DNA of 33,612 bases from Companilactobacillus zhongbaensis (GCF_003946515.1 NZ_RHOM01000022.1:1-33612); one strand, 5' to 3'; positions 1 to 8,360 are shown, counted from the first letter of the stretch. The notes: generated from the letters alone by a model not told the origin. A program made the numbers and translations.

Positions 1-21
1 ATATTTTTGACGAATTTATAA

Positions 22-120
22 AAGCATTACCCAATCGCCTGATCAGGCTCTTGGATAATGCTTCATGATGTTAAAAAACTATTTGATTGTACCCAACCTC
101 AACATACGAATGAGTTGAGG
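22..120. other. Two hairpins in leading non-coding DNA
   Basis: The first 270 bases contain no convincing gene. Positions 22-63 form a long interrupted hairpin: AAGCATTA and CCAA pair with TTGG and TAATGCTT around the self-complementary CCTGATCAGG at 38-47. Read on the minus strand it is followed by a short T-rich stretch, so it could be a terminator of a gene outside the window. A second hairpin, CCTCAAC (97-103) with GTTGAGG (114-120), follows. I see no function beyond the fold. Confidence 0.4.
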
Positions 121-271
121 GCTATTTTCGTGCTTTCAACCTTTAGTTAAATGATTATTTCTTGTCTGACGATTGGGCTGATGATACTGATTTTTAATAG
201 GTTTTTTTAGATGTTATACGATTGCACTTGTTTGTGTGGTCGTATTTTTTTGTGTTTTTTGCTGTGGTGGG

Positions 272-614
272 GGTTCACTGCCGGTTCTGCGGAGGGTTCC
301 GGGAATTGCGCCGTGGAACGCTGCGGACCCACTTTGAGCTATCCAAGGGTAACCCGCCCTTGGACATCTCAAAGCTGGGTCTTTTCGTAAGCACGGCCCA
401 TGCCGTGCAAACGAAAATTTCGCGGCTGACGGCGAATTCCCTCCACCCTCCGCAGAACCTAGGTTAGTGCAAACATCTCTTTTTTGTGGGATACGGTACT
501 TAGTTTTATAGTGGTACGCTGTTTTGGCTTGAGTGTGGGATTTAGTTTTTTTTCCGGTCTTACGATTTTGACTTCGGTTTCTATCTTGTTGATTCCTTTT
601 TTCGGTTATCATCG
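272..614 (+). repeat. Structured repeat, copy A1 (core 272-463 plus tail)
   Basis: The core runs from GGTTCACTGCCGG to CCTAGG. Outer helix P1 is GGTTCTGCGGAGGG (283-296) paired perfectly with CCCTCCGCAGAACC (446-459). Next come internal loop TTCC/TCCA and helix P2 (GGGAATT/AATTCCC). Inside are motif TGGAACGC, hairpin P3 (TTTGAG at 333-338 with CTCAAA at 368-373, containing a CTA/CAT 3x3 loop), hairpin P4 (TTTTCGT/ACGAAAA with A/A mismatches) and GCTGA. The tail to 614 carries GGATACGGTACTTA, CTTACGATTTT, CTATCTTGTTGAT and GGTTATCATCG, shared with copy F at the same spacing. Copy A2 is nearly identical apart from the P3 loop. Open frames crossing it are not conserved between copies. Confidence 0.85.
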
Positions 615-1250
615 GCTTGTTCTTTTGTTTTTCTTGAGATTTTGGAGTCCAAATTCCTTAAGTTCCTTAAGCTCTTTAGTTTTCCTTCTGCTTTTTGTTT
701 TCGTTTTTGCGGACTTGTAAACCGTCCGCATTTTTTTGTTTCTACTATATAAATGTTGGTTATATTAATTTGGTGTTTTTCTTTTGTTGACCGGTCATAT
801 TTAATTGAATTTCTTAATGTTGATGCTGTGGGGATGTAAACGCTGTATATTATAGGTGTAATAATTCGTTATTCTTTAAAATTATTTTTGGTTTTTGTGT
901 TTTATTTTTCTCTATTTCTTTTTTCTTTCTTTCTTCTTTTCTTTTGTTTCACTTGTCTTTTGGGATTTTCTTGGATTGTTAATTGGGGCTTTGTTGCGGA
1001 TTTGTTGCTTCTTTTTTTCAGAATTGTGAATTTGTTTAAGTTTTCCTTAAGAATGGCTTATACGTATGGTATAAGCGTTTCTGTGGGGTTAGTCGGTCAT
1101 ATTTGACTTGTCATTGATGGGGCTATTTGAACGACAAAAAAATTTTTGTTAAAGTAATCTAGCGAACGTAATGGCAATTTTATTGGTAAATCGCCTTTTT
1201 TATATTTAGTAAGTTGCTTTTATTTCCGAGATTCGAGAATGGAGGATTTA
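615..1250 (+). other. G+T-rich non-coding region before opuA
   Basis: No credible gene is seen. The plus strand is extremely T/G rich; block 961-1020 has T32 G16 A6 C6. The hydrophobic frames here (for example Phe/Leu-rich peptides) result from T-runs. GGTCATATTT occurs at about 791 and again at about 1093. A weak hairpin, GGC..ATTT with AAAT..GCC, lies near 1173-1194 and is followed by a T-run, so it may be a small terminator or leader structure ahead of the betaine importer. I could not place a convincing promoter. Confidence 0.5.
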
Positions 1251-2456
1251 ATGACAGAAAAAGTTAAAGTTGAAGTTAAAGATTTAACTAAAATCTTTGG
1301 CAGACATGTCAATAAAGCTAAAGAGTTGCTCCGTAAGGGGGAGACTAAGCCACAAATTTTGAAGGAGACTGGTGCCACTGTTGGTGTTGACCGGGCTAAT
1401 TTTGAAATTTATGATGGTGAGATTTTTGTAATTATGGGACTTTCTGGTTCTGGGAAGTCTACTATGATCCGAATGATCAACCGTTTGATCGAACCTACTG
1501 ACGGATCGGTTTCTATTGATGGTGAAAACTTGATGGAGATCGATAAGAAACAGTTACGTAATGTTCGACGTAAGAAGATGAGCATGGTTTTCCAAAACTT
1601 TGGATTGCTACCTAACCGGACTATTTTAGAAAATGCTGAATACGGTTTGGAAATTCAAGGTGTTGATAAGGAAGAACGTGCTAAGAGAGCTAAGACTGCT
1701 TTGGAACAAGTTGGTTTGACTGGTTACGATGATGAATATCCATAACAATTATCTGGTGGTATGCAGCAACGTGTTGGTCTTGCTCGTGCCTTGGCTAATG
1801 ATCCTGAGATCCTGTTGATGGATGAGGCCTTTTCAGCGCTTGATCCATTGAACAGAAGCGATATGCAAGATCAATTGCTCGATTTGCAAGAAAATATGCA
1901 TAAGACAATTATCTTTATTTCCCACGATTTGAACGAAGCTTTGAAGCTCGGTGATCGGATTATGATCATGCGTGATGGTGAAGTGGTTCAAACTGGTACA
2001 CCGGAAGATATTTTGACGCATCCAGCTAATGAATATGTTGAGAACTTTATCGAAAACGTTGACCGTTCGAAAGTTCTTACTGCCGGTAATGTTATGATCA
2101 GACCTGTGACGATCAACGTCGACAAGGCTGGTCCTCGTTTAACTATTAAACGAATGAGAAATAATGAAGTTTCTACTGCTTATGTGATCGACAACTCACG
2201 TAAACTCGTTGGTATCGTCGATGCTAATGATGTTATCAAGTTGATCCGTAATAATAGTAGTGACCTTCGTTCAGTCGTTCAAGAGAACGTTCCAACGACT
2301 CATGAAGACAAGCCAATTTCTGATTTGATGGATGATATTTCGCAAACAGGAATTCCGATCGCCGTCACAAACGATAAGAAGCAATTGCTTGGTATTATCG
2401 TTCGTGGTGCCGTTCTAGGTGCACTTGCCGGAAATGAGGTGAAAGATATTGACTAA
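1251..2456 (+). pseudogene. opuAA: Betaine ABC importer ATPase, in-frame stop
   Basis: ATP-binding subunit of an OpuA/ProV-type quaternary-amine (glycine betaine, carnitine) importer that accumulates osmoprotectant. ATG 1251 is chosen because GGAGG at 1241-1245 lies five bases upstream; an ATG at 1239 overlaps that site. Visible motifs are Walker [10 protein letters not shown] (residues 63-71), the Q-loop region VFQNFG, signature LSGGMQQR (from 167), Walker B LLMDEAFSALDP, FISHD and a C-terminal CBS-domain pair. Codon 165 (1743-1745) is TAA directly before QLSGGMQQ. The frame is otherwise open for 401 codons, so one substitution (CAA to TAA is simplest) or a base-calling error explains it. 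The 5' fragment lacks the signature and Walker B; a restart at 1761 would lack Walker A. opuAB overlaps the 3' end. Without readthrough the importer should be inactive. Confidence 0.9.
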
Positions 2457-3297
2457 TATTCCACAATTACCATTAGCACACTGGATCGATGGTTTTGTTG
2501 ACTGGCTCGTTCAGTTTACAGGCTTTTTCAATGGTGTAACTAATTTCATTGGTGCGATCAACAACGCATTCCAATGGGTGTTCGACCTTCTACCAATTTG
2601 GTTGTTCATCGTGCTCGTTTTAGCATTAACTTTCTTTGTTAATCGAGATAAGCAAAATTGGTATTTGCTAGGGTTCGAATTTTTAGGTCTACTATTGATC
2701 TGGAACTTGGATTACTGGCGTGATATGACGCAAACTTTGACCTTAGTATTAACGTCAAGTTTGATTGCTCTAGTTATCGGTATCCCACTAGGTATCTTGA
2801 TGGCTAAGAGTCACGTGGCAGAAGTTATCTTGAAGCCGATCCTTGACTTCATGCAGACAATGCCTGCCTTTGTTTACTTGATTCCTGCCGTTGCCTTGTT
2901 CGGTATTGGTATGGTCCCAGGTATCGTAGCTTCAGTTATTTTCGCAATGCCTCCAACAGTTAGAATGACTAACATGGGTATTCGTGAAGTTCCTGATGAA
3001 TTGATCGAAGCGGCCGATTCATTCGGTTCAACTGAATGGCAAAAATTATTCAAAGTTGAATTACCATTAGCTAAAACTAGTTTGATGGCTGGTGTTAACC
3101 AAAGTATGATGCTCTCACTATCAATGGTTGTTATTGCTTCCATGATCGGTGCCATGGGCTTAGGTACAGAAGTTTACTTTGCTGTTGGACGTAATGATGC
3201 TGGTAACGGTTTTGCTGCTGGTTTAGCAATCGTTATCTTAGCAATCATCCTTGACCGTTTAACACAGTCACTTACACGTAGTCGCAAGAAAGGATAG
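2449..3297 (+). CDS. opuAB: Betaine ABC importer permease
   Basis: Membrane permease of the betaine importer (ProW/OpuAB family, BPD_transp_1 fold), 282 residues. The TTG start at 2449 overlaps the end of the ATPase gene and has GAGGTGA at 2436-2442 six bases upstream, suggesting translational coupling. An N-terminal amphipathic/aromatic stretch is followed by about six or seven hydrophobic segments. The cytoplasmic EAA loop (ELIEAADSFGSTEWQKLF, then VELPLA) that docks on the ATPase is intact. The gene looks whole although its ATPase partner is interrupted. It is followed immediately by the binding-protein gene. Substrate choice among betaine, carnitine and choline cannot be read from the sequence. 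Confidence 0.92.
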   Translation: MTNIPQLPLAHWIDGFVDWLVQFTGFFNGVTNFIGAINNAFQWVFDLLPIWLFIVLVLALTFFVNRDKQNWYLLGFEFLGLLLIWNLDYWRDMTQTLTLVLTSSLIALVIGIPLGILMAKSHVAEVILKPILDFMQTMPAFVYLIPAVALFGIGMVPGIVASVIFAMPPTVRMTNMGIREVPDELIEAADSFGSTEWQKLFKVELPLAKTSLMAGVNQSMMLSLSMVVIASMIGAMGLGTEVYFAVGRNDAGNGFAAGLAIVILAIILDRLTQSLTRSRKKG

Positions 3298-4212
3298 GTG
3301 AGTTATTTGAAAAAATTAAAATATCTCAGCGTCTTTTTCGTAGCGTTATTAATGGTGCCACTGTTAGCTGCCTGTGGATCAACGACGGCTCCTTACAATC
3401 CTAAGGAAAAACTCGGACCACAGATCAACTATACGATCACTGGTGTTGACGCTGGTGCTGGTGTTATGGCATCAACTCAAACAGCTTTAAAGAAGTACGG
3501 TCTAGAAGAGAAGAATTGGCAATTACAACCTAGTTCAACTGCTGCTATGACGAGTACTTTGGATAAAGCTTATCAGGACAAGCGTCCGATAGTTATTACA
3601 GGTTGGCAACCACACTGGATGTTCACTAAGTATAAACTCAAATTCTTAAAAGATCCTAAAAACGTCTTCGGTAAAGCTGAACACATCGATACTGTTGTTC
3701 GTAAGGGATTGAAGAAGGATAAACCAGAAGCATACACGATTTTGGATCGTTTCCACTGGACAAGTGAACAAATGTCGAGTGTTATGTTGAAGGTCAACGA
3801 TGGTGAAGACCCTAATAAGGCTGCTAAAAACTGGATCAAGAAGAACCCTGACATAGTTAAACAATGGACTCAAGGTGTTAAGAAGGTACATGGTGAAAAA
3901 CTTAAGATGACTTATGTTGCTTGGGATTCAGAAATTGCATCTACTAATGTGATCGCTCAAGTATTGAGAGATCAAGGTTATGATGTAACGATCCAATCAA
4001 TGGAAATGCAACCAGTTTGGGCTTCTATCGCCACTGGTGCTGCTGATGCTCAAGTTAGTGCTTGGTTGCCTAAGACGGCTGCTAAGTTTGCTTCTGATTA
4101 TAAGGGTCAGTATGAGGACCTTGGTCCTAGTCTTGAGGTAGCTAAGGTTGGTTTGGCTGTTCCTACTTATATGACTAATATTAATACTATTGATGATTTG
4201 AAGAATAAATAG
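3298..4212 (+). CDS. opuAC: Betaine-binding lipoprotein of ABC importer
   Basis: Extracellular substrate-binding lipoprotein of the same importer (OpuAC family), about 304 residues. A short basic N-terminus and hydrophobic signal end in lipobox LLAAC with Cys26, the expected lipid anchor. Family hallmarks include VDAGAGVM near the start of the mature protein and GWQPHWMF, an aromatic patch used to cage quaternary ammonium groups. GTG 3298 directly follows the opuAB stop. TTG 3307 (giving MKKLKYL) is an equally plausible start with GGTGAG just upstream. The last 100 bases use mostly T-ending codons, unlike the middle of the gene, matching the G+T-rich DNA around repeat A2. Confidence 0.92.
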   Translation: MSYLKKLKYLSVFFVALLMVPLLAACGSTTAPYNPKEKLGPQINYTITGVDAGAGVMASTQTALKKYGLEEKNWQLQPSSTAAMTSTLDKAYQDKRPIVITGWQPHWMFTKYKLKFLKDPKNVFGKAEHIDTVVRKGLKKDKPEAYTILDRFHWTSEQMSSVMLKVNDGEDPNKAAKNWIKKNPDIVKQWTQGVKKVHGEKLKMTYVAWDSEIASTNVIAQVLRDQGYDVTIQSMEMQPVWASIATGAADAQVSAWLPKTAAKFASDYKGQYEDLGPSLEVAKVGLAVPTYMTNINTIDDLKNK

Positions 4213-4228
4213 GTTTTATGATGAGAGA

Positions 4229-4259
4229 AGTCTGATTCGCTGAGAGTCGGGCTTTTTTT
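4229..4259 (+). terminator. Rho-independent terminator after opuAC
   Basis: AGTCTGA (4229-4235) pairs with TCGGGCT (4247-4253), using two G-U pairs, and runs into a seven-T tract. It lies 16 bases after the opuAC stop and directly before repeat A2. Confidence 0.75.
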
Positions 4260-4283
4260 GTTTGTGTGGGTTGTTTTGGTGGG

Positions 4284-4600
4284 GGTTCACTGCCGGTTCT
4301 GCGGAGGGTTCCGGGAATTGCGCCGTGGAACGCTGCGGACCCACTTTGAGCTATCCAAGGAAGACCGCCTTGGACATCTCAAAGCTGGGTCTTTTCGTAA
4401 GCACGGCCCATGCCGTGCAAACGAAAATTTCGCGGCTGACGGCGAATTCCCTCCACCCTCCGCAGAACCTAGGTTAGTACAATCAATCTTTTTGGGTTTG
4501 GATACGGTACTTATCTTTGTTGTGGTCGTATTTTGGGATGGGGTGGATTTCCCATCTTTTTTTTCGTTCTTACGATTTTTGCTTTGTTTCCTTATCTGGT
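4284..4600 (+). repeat. Structured repeat, copy A2 (core 4284-4473 plus tail)
   Basis: Nearly identical to copy A1 across the core. P1 is GGTTCTGCGGAGGG (4295-4308) with CCCTCCGCAGAACC (4456-4469), with the same TTCC/TCCA loop, TGGAACGC, P3, P4 and GCTGA. The only clear difference is the P3 terminal loop, a few bases shorter than in A1, so the helix is kept while the loop varies. The downstream tail shares GGATACGGTACTTA and CTTACGATTTT with A1 and F and then diverges. It lies between the opuA terminator and the Rgg promoter. Confidence 0.85.
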
Positions 4601-4984
4601 CTATCTTTTTTGCTCGCTTCATCGATTGTTTGTTTTGGTTTTCTTTCATATCATCCTTTTTGTTTTTTCTTTCGCTTTTTGTTTCTTGCTCTTTCACTTG
4701 CTCCTTTGTCGCTCGTGAAAATCGCCTCATTTTTTCGTTATTTTTGGGGATTTGTTGGATATTTTTGGCATATTTGATGGCTTTTCTTTTGTTTTTTGGT
4801 TTATTTCACAATCTTTGGTCTTTTTGGACCTTGTCTCGCTGTTGTGGTTGTAAGCGGTTTTATAATTAACGGTTCACAATGTATATATTTTAGGAATATT
4901 TTATATATAAAATGATTATTTACAAATCTGATAAATGAGACTAGACTGTTATAGAAATCAGTTATACGGAATATTTATTACCTA
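4601..4984 (+). other. T-rich spacer upstream of regulator gene
   Basis: No gene is supported. The plus strand is pyrimidine/keto rich up to about 4870 and then becomes A/T rich. A frame of about 200 codons crosses this spacer and repeat A2 but is a low-complexity Phe/Leu/Ser peptide without a ribosome binding site, so I treat it as non-coding. Confidence 0.5.
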
Positions 4985-5013
4985 TTCAAAGGGGGATTAT
5001 AATAGTATATAAT
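4985..5013 (+). promoter_or_regulatory. Candidate promoter of rgg-norB
   Basis: TTCAAA (4985-4990), a 17-base spacer, then TATAAT (5008-5013). A second TATAAT at 4998-5003 is offset. It lies 40 bases before the GTG start at 5053, which has AGGGGTGG at 5041-5048. The -10 box is perfect and the -35 box is weak. Confidence 0.5.
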
Positions 5014-5052
5014 TCTATTCGTAGAGAAAAGTTATGATATAGGGGTGGTTAC

Positions 5053-5913
5053 GTGAATATTCAATCTTTCGTTGAGAAAAGGAAAGAGATGGGTCTTTCA
5101 CAGAAAGCACTTAGTAAGGGTATTTGCACCCAGGCTACTTTGAGTAAATTTGAGAATAATGGCAAGATTCCGTCTATGAAGATTTTGATCCAGTTGTGTA
5201 ATCGATTGGATCTGGCTTTGGACGATATTATTGGCCTTGATAATAATGGTAAGAAGAAGCAGATTCAGGCTATGAATAAGGCTGAGTTTAATTTGATTAT
5301 TGAGGAATACGCTAATTCTTGGGAGATTTTGAATGAGATCGATCTTGATTCTATTTCTGATGATCTGAAGGCTACTATGCAATATTATTATTTGAAGGGT
5401 TATTTGAATGTTTTGGACAATGGCGATTTGCTTGAGGCTGTTTTTGATTTTAATCGTATTTTGTCTGATCTTGATGTTAAGGGTGAAACGATTTTTACTT
5501 TCTTAGCTTTTGTTGGTATGGGTATGGTTTATGCTCAACAAGGTGACGATGCTAAGAGTGAATATTATTTCAGTAAAGTTTTTAATGATATTTATGTGAT
5601 GGAGATCGATGATGTTACTAAGATCTGGCGTTATATCAATATTATTTTTTACTGCTCATTGTATTACTCAAATCGCAAGGAATTTGAAACTGCAAATACG
5701 CTTTTGAGATACGGAGTGAAGGTTTGTCAAGATAACCATGTGACTTACTACATTGCTCGTATTTACGAACAGCTGGCTATTAATCGATGCGAGACTGTTG
5801 GCAAGGATGCTGAAGTTTTGGATCTGTTGAACAAGGCCGAAGTTTTTTCTGAATTTAATCATAATGAAAACGAATTAGTAAAGATCCGTGGGCTGATTAA
5901 AGACTGTAAGTAA
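5053..5913 (+). CDS. Rgg/GadR/MutR-family transcription regulator
   Basis: Cytoplasmic transcription regulator of 286 residues. The N-terminal XRE-type helix-turn-helix spans about residues 5-60 (SQKALSKGICTQATLSKFEN is the recognition region). The rest is an all-helical TPR-like repeat domain typical of Rgg/PlcR-class regulators, which often bind short peptides. The start is GTG 5053 behind AGGGGTGG. norB begins 12 bases after the stop, so the two genes are probably one transcript and the protein probably controls the nitric oxide reductase. I see no short hydrophobic pheromone gene beside it, so a peptide ligand is unproven. Codons are strongly T/G rich and C poor, like the flanking DNA on the A2 side. 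Confidence 0.85.
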   Translation: MNIQSFVEKRKEMGLSQKALSKGICTQATLSKFENNGKIPSMKILIQLCNRLDLALDDIIGLDNNGKKKQIQAMNKAEFNLIIEEYANSWEILNEIDLDSISDDLKATMQYYYLKGYLNVLDNGDLLEAVFDFNRILSDLDVKGETIFTFLAFVGMGMVYAQQGDDAKSEYYFSKVFNDIYVMEIDDVTKIWRYINIIFYCSLYYSNRKEFETANTLLRYGVKVCQDNHVTYYIARIYEQLAINRCETVGKDAEVLDLLNKAEVFSEFNHNENELVKIRGLIKDCK

Positions 5914-5925
5914 GAGGGGATTATA

Positions 5926-8223
5926 TTGACGTCTTATAAGAAGCTTAATAAGACGCTACTTTGGACTTTAGTCATCGCTTTTTCTATTTTGATCGCCGGG
6001 GGACTTTTGATTTTTAAAAATGAAGCTCCACGTCCTTCAAAGATCGTTAATGAACAAGGCTCGACTGTGGTCACAAAGCAGCAATTATTGTCAGGACAAG
6101 CTGTTTTTGAAAAATACGGTTTGACTGATTACGGTACTTATCTAGGTAATGGTACTTATTTTGGACCTGATTATACTGCACAAGCATTGCACGTATATTT
6201 GAATGGTATGCATAACTACTATGCACACAAGGACTACGATAAGAACTTCAAGCAATTGAGTACCGAGCAAAAATCAGGGATCAAGGGGAAGGTCACGAAA
6301 GAGATCCGTGTCAATCGTTACAACGAATCTAAAGACCAATTGACTTTAACTGATGCCCAAGTTGCTGGATTGAATCATTTAACTAAGTACTATCGATCGG
6401 AATTCCGGAACAATCCTAAGGAAGCTGGGATGCCGGAAAATATGATCAGAAATAATACTGACGACTTTATGCAAAACGGTGATAAGATCGATCAGTTAAC
6501 TTATTTCTTCTTCTGGGGAGCATGGATGTCTTCGACAAACCGTCCGAACCAGATCTTCTCATATACTAACAACTGGCCTTATGACTTAGATGCCGGAAAT
6601 GTCATGACGAGTGACGTTATGATCTGGACTGCTGTCTCAGTTGCCTTATTCGTTGTTGGTATGGGACTAGTAATTTACTTCTACAAGAAGTACTCGTTTG
6701 ATATGGATTACACTGAAGCCTATTCAGAAATGGGCGAGATCAAGACGAGCGAACCAATCACTCCTTCACAAAGAAAGGCTGCTAAGTATTTCTTAGTAGT
6801 TATGTTAATGTTCTTAGTTCAAGTATTACTAGGTGAGTTAATGTCTCACTACTACGTTGAACAAGGATTCTTCGGATTACCACTGCAATATATTTGGCCA
6901 TTTAACTTGGCTAAGACTTGGCATTTGCAACTAGTTATTTTCTGGATTGCAACTGCTTGGTTAGCAACAGGTATTTACATCACGCCGCGAGTTTTGGGAC
7001 ACGAGCCAAAACATCAAGGAGTCTTAGTTGATATCCTATTCTGGGCTTTGATCATCGTTGTTGGTGGATCAATGCTTGGTGAATGGGGCGCTGTTACTGG
7101 CGTTATCAACGACAAGTGGTGGCTCTTCGGTCATTACGGTTGGGAATACGCCGAGATGGGTAAATTCTGGCAGATCTTATTCATCCTCGGAATGCTTCTC
7201 TGGGTTGTAATTTTATGCCGTGGATTCATACCTGCCATCAAGAAACGTGTCAACAAGCACAGATCAGTCCTTTTGACATTGTTACTTTGTGGATCAATTG
7301 CAATTCCACTATTCTATTTAGCATCACTCTTCATTCTTCCAAATTCACACGTTACATTTGCCGATTACTGGAGATGGTGGATCGTTCACCTTTGGGTAGA
7401 AGGTATCTTCGAATCATTCGCCGTTATCTTGATCGGTTACTTGTTAGTCGACATGAAGTTGACTACTATCAAGTCAACTATTAGAGCCTTGTACTTCCAA
7501 TTGATTTTACTATTGGGTACAGGTGTTGTCGGAATGGGACACCATTACTTCTGGGAAGGTGACCACTCGATCTGGTTAGCTCTTGGAGCTTGTTTCTCAG
7601 CTCTAGAAGTAATCCCACTATGTCTCTTAGTTTGGGAAGCATACACACACTACCGCGTATACCGTGACAGTATGTTAGATTTCCCATACAAGGGCACATT
7701 CATGTTCTTAGTATCAACAGGACTATGGAATGCTGTTGGTGCAGGTGCCTTGGGTTGGTTGATCAACGCACCAGCAATCAACTACTTTGAACACGGAACA
7801 CAATGGACATCAGCCCATGCTCACGGATCAATGGCCGGAGTATACGGATTCTTCTCAATCGCAATTATGCTTTTTGCAATCCGTCACTTAACAAAGACCG
7901 ACTTCTGGACGCAAAAAGTCGAGAAGTGGATCAAATGGGCCTGCATCACCCTAAACGTCGGACTAGCCGGAATGACATTCGTAACATTAATGCCATTAGG
8001 TTGGTTACAACTAAAGGATGCCCTTGACTTCGGATACTGGCACGCAAGACAAGCCAGCTTCTATCAACAACCAATCGCCAAGAACCTAACCATCATCAGA
8101 TCAGTACCTGATGTTATCTTTACCATTGGTGTTGTTATCTTATTGGTTATCTTCTTTAGAGCAATGTTTAATCTTAAGAAGTCTTCTGATAAGTTAGATC
8201 CTATTGATTATGAGATCAAATAG
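5926..8223 (+). CDS. norB: Quinol-dependent nitric oxide reductase
   Basis: Single-subunit quinol nitric oxide reductase (qNorB, haem-copper oxidase superfamily), 765 residues, close to family size. It reduces 2 NO to N2O with electrons from quinol in the cytoplasmic membrane. An N-terminal helix is followed by a long extracytoplasmic domain (about residues 35-230) that replaces NorC. About twelve membrane helices follow. Likely haem/FeB ligands are the His in KTWHLQL, in WWIVHLWVEG, the pair in GMGHHYFWEG, and in AHAHGSMAG. The TTG start at 5926 has AGAGGGGA upstream. It is probably co-transcribed with the Rgg-like gene. In a fermentative lactobacillus it most likely detoxifies NO. Codon use shifts to A/C-rich from about 7500, toward repeat B1, whose first three bases are this gene's stop codon. 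Confidence 0.94.
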   Translation: MTSYKKLNKTLLWTLVIAFSILIAGGLLIFKNEAPRPSKIVNEQGSTVVTKQQLLSGQAVFEKYGLTDYGTYLGNGTYFGPDYTAQALHVYLNGMHNYYAHKDYDKNFKQLSTEQKSGIKGKVTKEIRVNRYNESKDQLTLTDAQVAGLNHLTKYYRSEFRNNPKEAGMPENMIRNNTDDFMQNGDKIDQLTYFFFWGAWMSSTNRPNQIFSYTNNWPYDLDAGNVMTSDVMIWTAVSVALFVVGMGLVIYFYKKYSFDMDYTEAYSEMGEIKTSEPITPSQRKAAKYFLVVMLMFLVQVLLGELMSHYYVEQGFFGLPLQYIWPFNLAKTWHLQLVIFWIATAWLATGIYITPRVLGHEPKHQGVLVDILFWALIIVVGGSMLGEWGAVTGVINDKWWLFGHYGWEYAEMGKFWQILFILGMLLWVVILCRGFIPAIKKRVNKHRSVLLTLLLCGSIAIPLFYLASLFILPNSHVTFADYWRWWIVHLWVEGIFESFAVILIGYLLVDMKLTTIKSTIRALYFQLILLLGTGVVGMGHHYFWEGDHSIWLALGACFSALEVIPLCLLVWEAYTHYRVYRDSMLDFPYKGTFMFLVSTGLWNAVGAGALGWLINAPAINYFEHGTQWTSAHAHGSMAGVYGFFSIAIMLFAIRHLTKTDFWTQKVEKWIKWACITLNVGLAGMTFVTLMPLGWLQLKDALDFGYWHARQASFYQQPIAKNLTIIRSVPDVIFTIGVVILLVIFFRAMFNLKKSSDKLDPIDYEIK

Positions 8224-8360
8224 AGCGTGGAAGGGGATGGTCAGCTGCTGAGGATTAACGCGAGTGGGCGCACAAGGTGCGGCGAAGCCGTGCCGCGACC
8301 ACACGTGTTAACCGGAGGCCGCTATCCCCTGGAACGCGTTTCAGCTACAAAGCGGGCAAC
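8221..8360 (-). repeat. Structured repeat, copy B1 (short subfamily)
   Basis: The plus strand begins TAGAGCGTGG, where TAG is the norB stop, and conservation with B2 ends at CGGGCAAC. Read on the minus strand it matches the superfamily: CGC(G), loop TTCC, helix AGGGGAT, a long central hairpin, GCTGAC, ATCCCCT, loop TCCA, CGC. The central hairpin (ATTAACGCG..GTGTTAAC with GGTGCGGC/GCCGTGCC) needs G-U pairs, favouring an RNA-level fold. Compared with B2, base pairs inside it change on both sides. Orientation is inferred from the TTCC/TCCA loop and GCTGA. Confidence 0.75.

Noticed and set aside
272-463. Repeats read as ordinary rho-independent terminators
   Set aside because: They contain several helices with conserved internal loops, lie on either strand relative to genes, and several are next to separate, normal terminators.
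272-463. Repeats as CRISPR, group II intron remnants or tRNA-like elements
   Set aside because: No repeat-spacer array, no domain V-like hairpin, and no cloverleaf or CCA end.
214-612. Minus-strand frame through repeat A1 (similar frame at 4287-4730)
   Set aside because: It exists because of the repeat sequence; in copy F the equivalent frame hits a stop soon after the start.
4258-4869. Long open frame (about 200 codons) across repeat A2 and its T-rich tail
   Set aside because: Low-complexity Phe/Leu/Ser product, no ribosome binding site, and the frame is not preserved in copies A1 and F.
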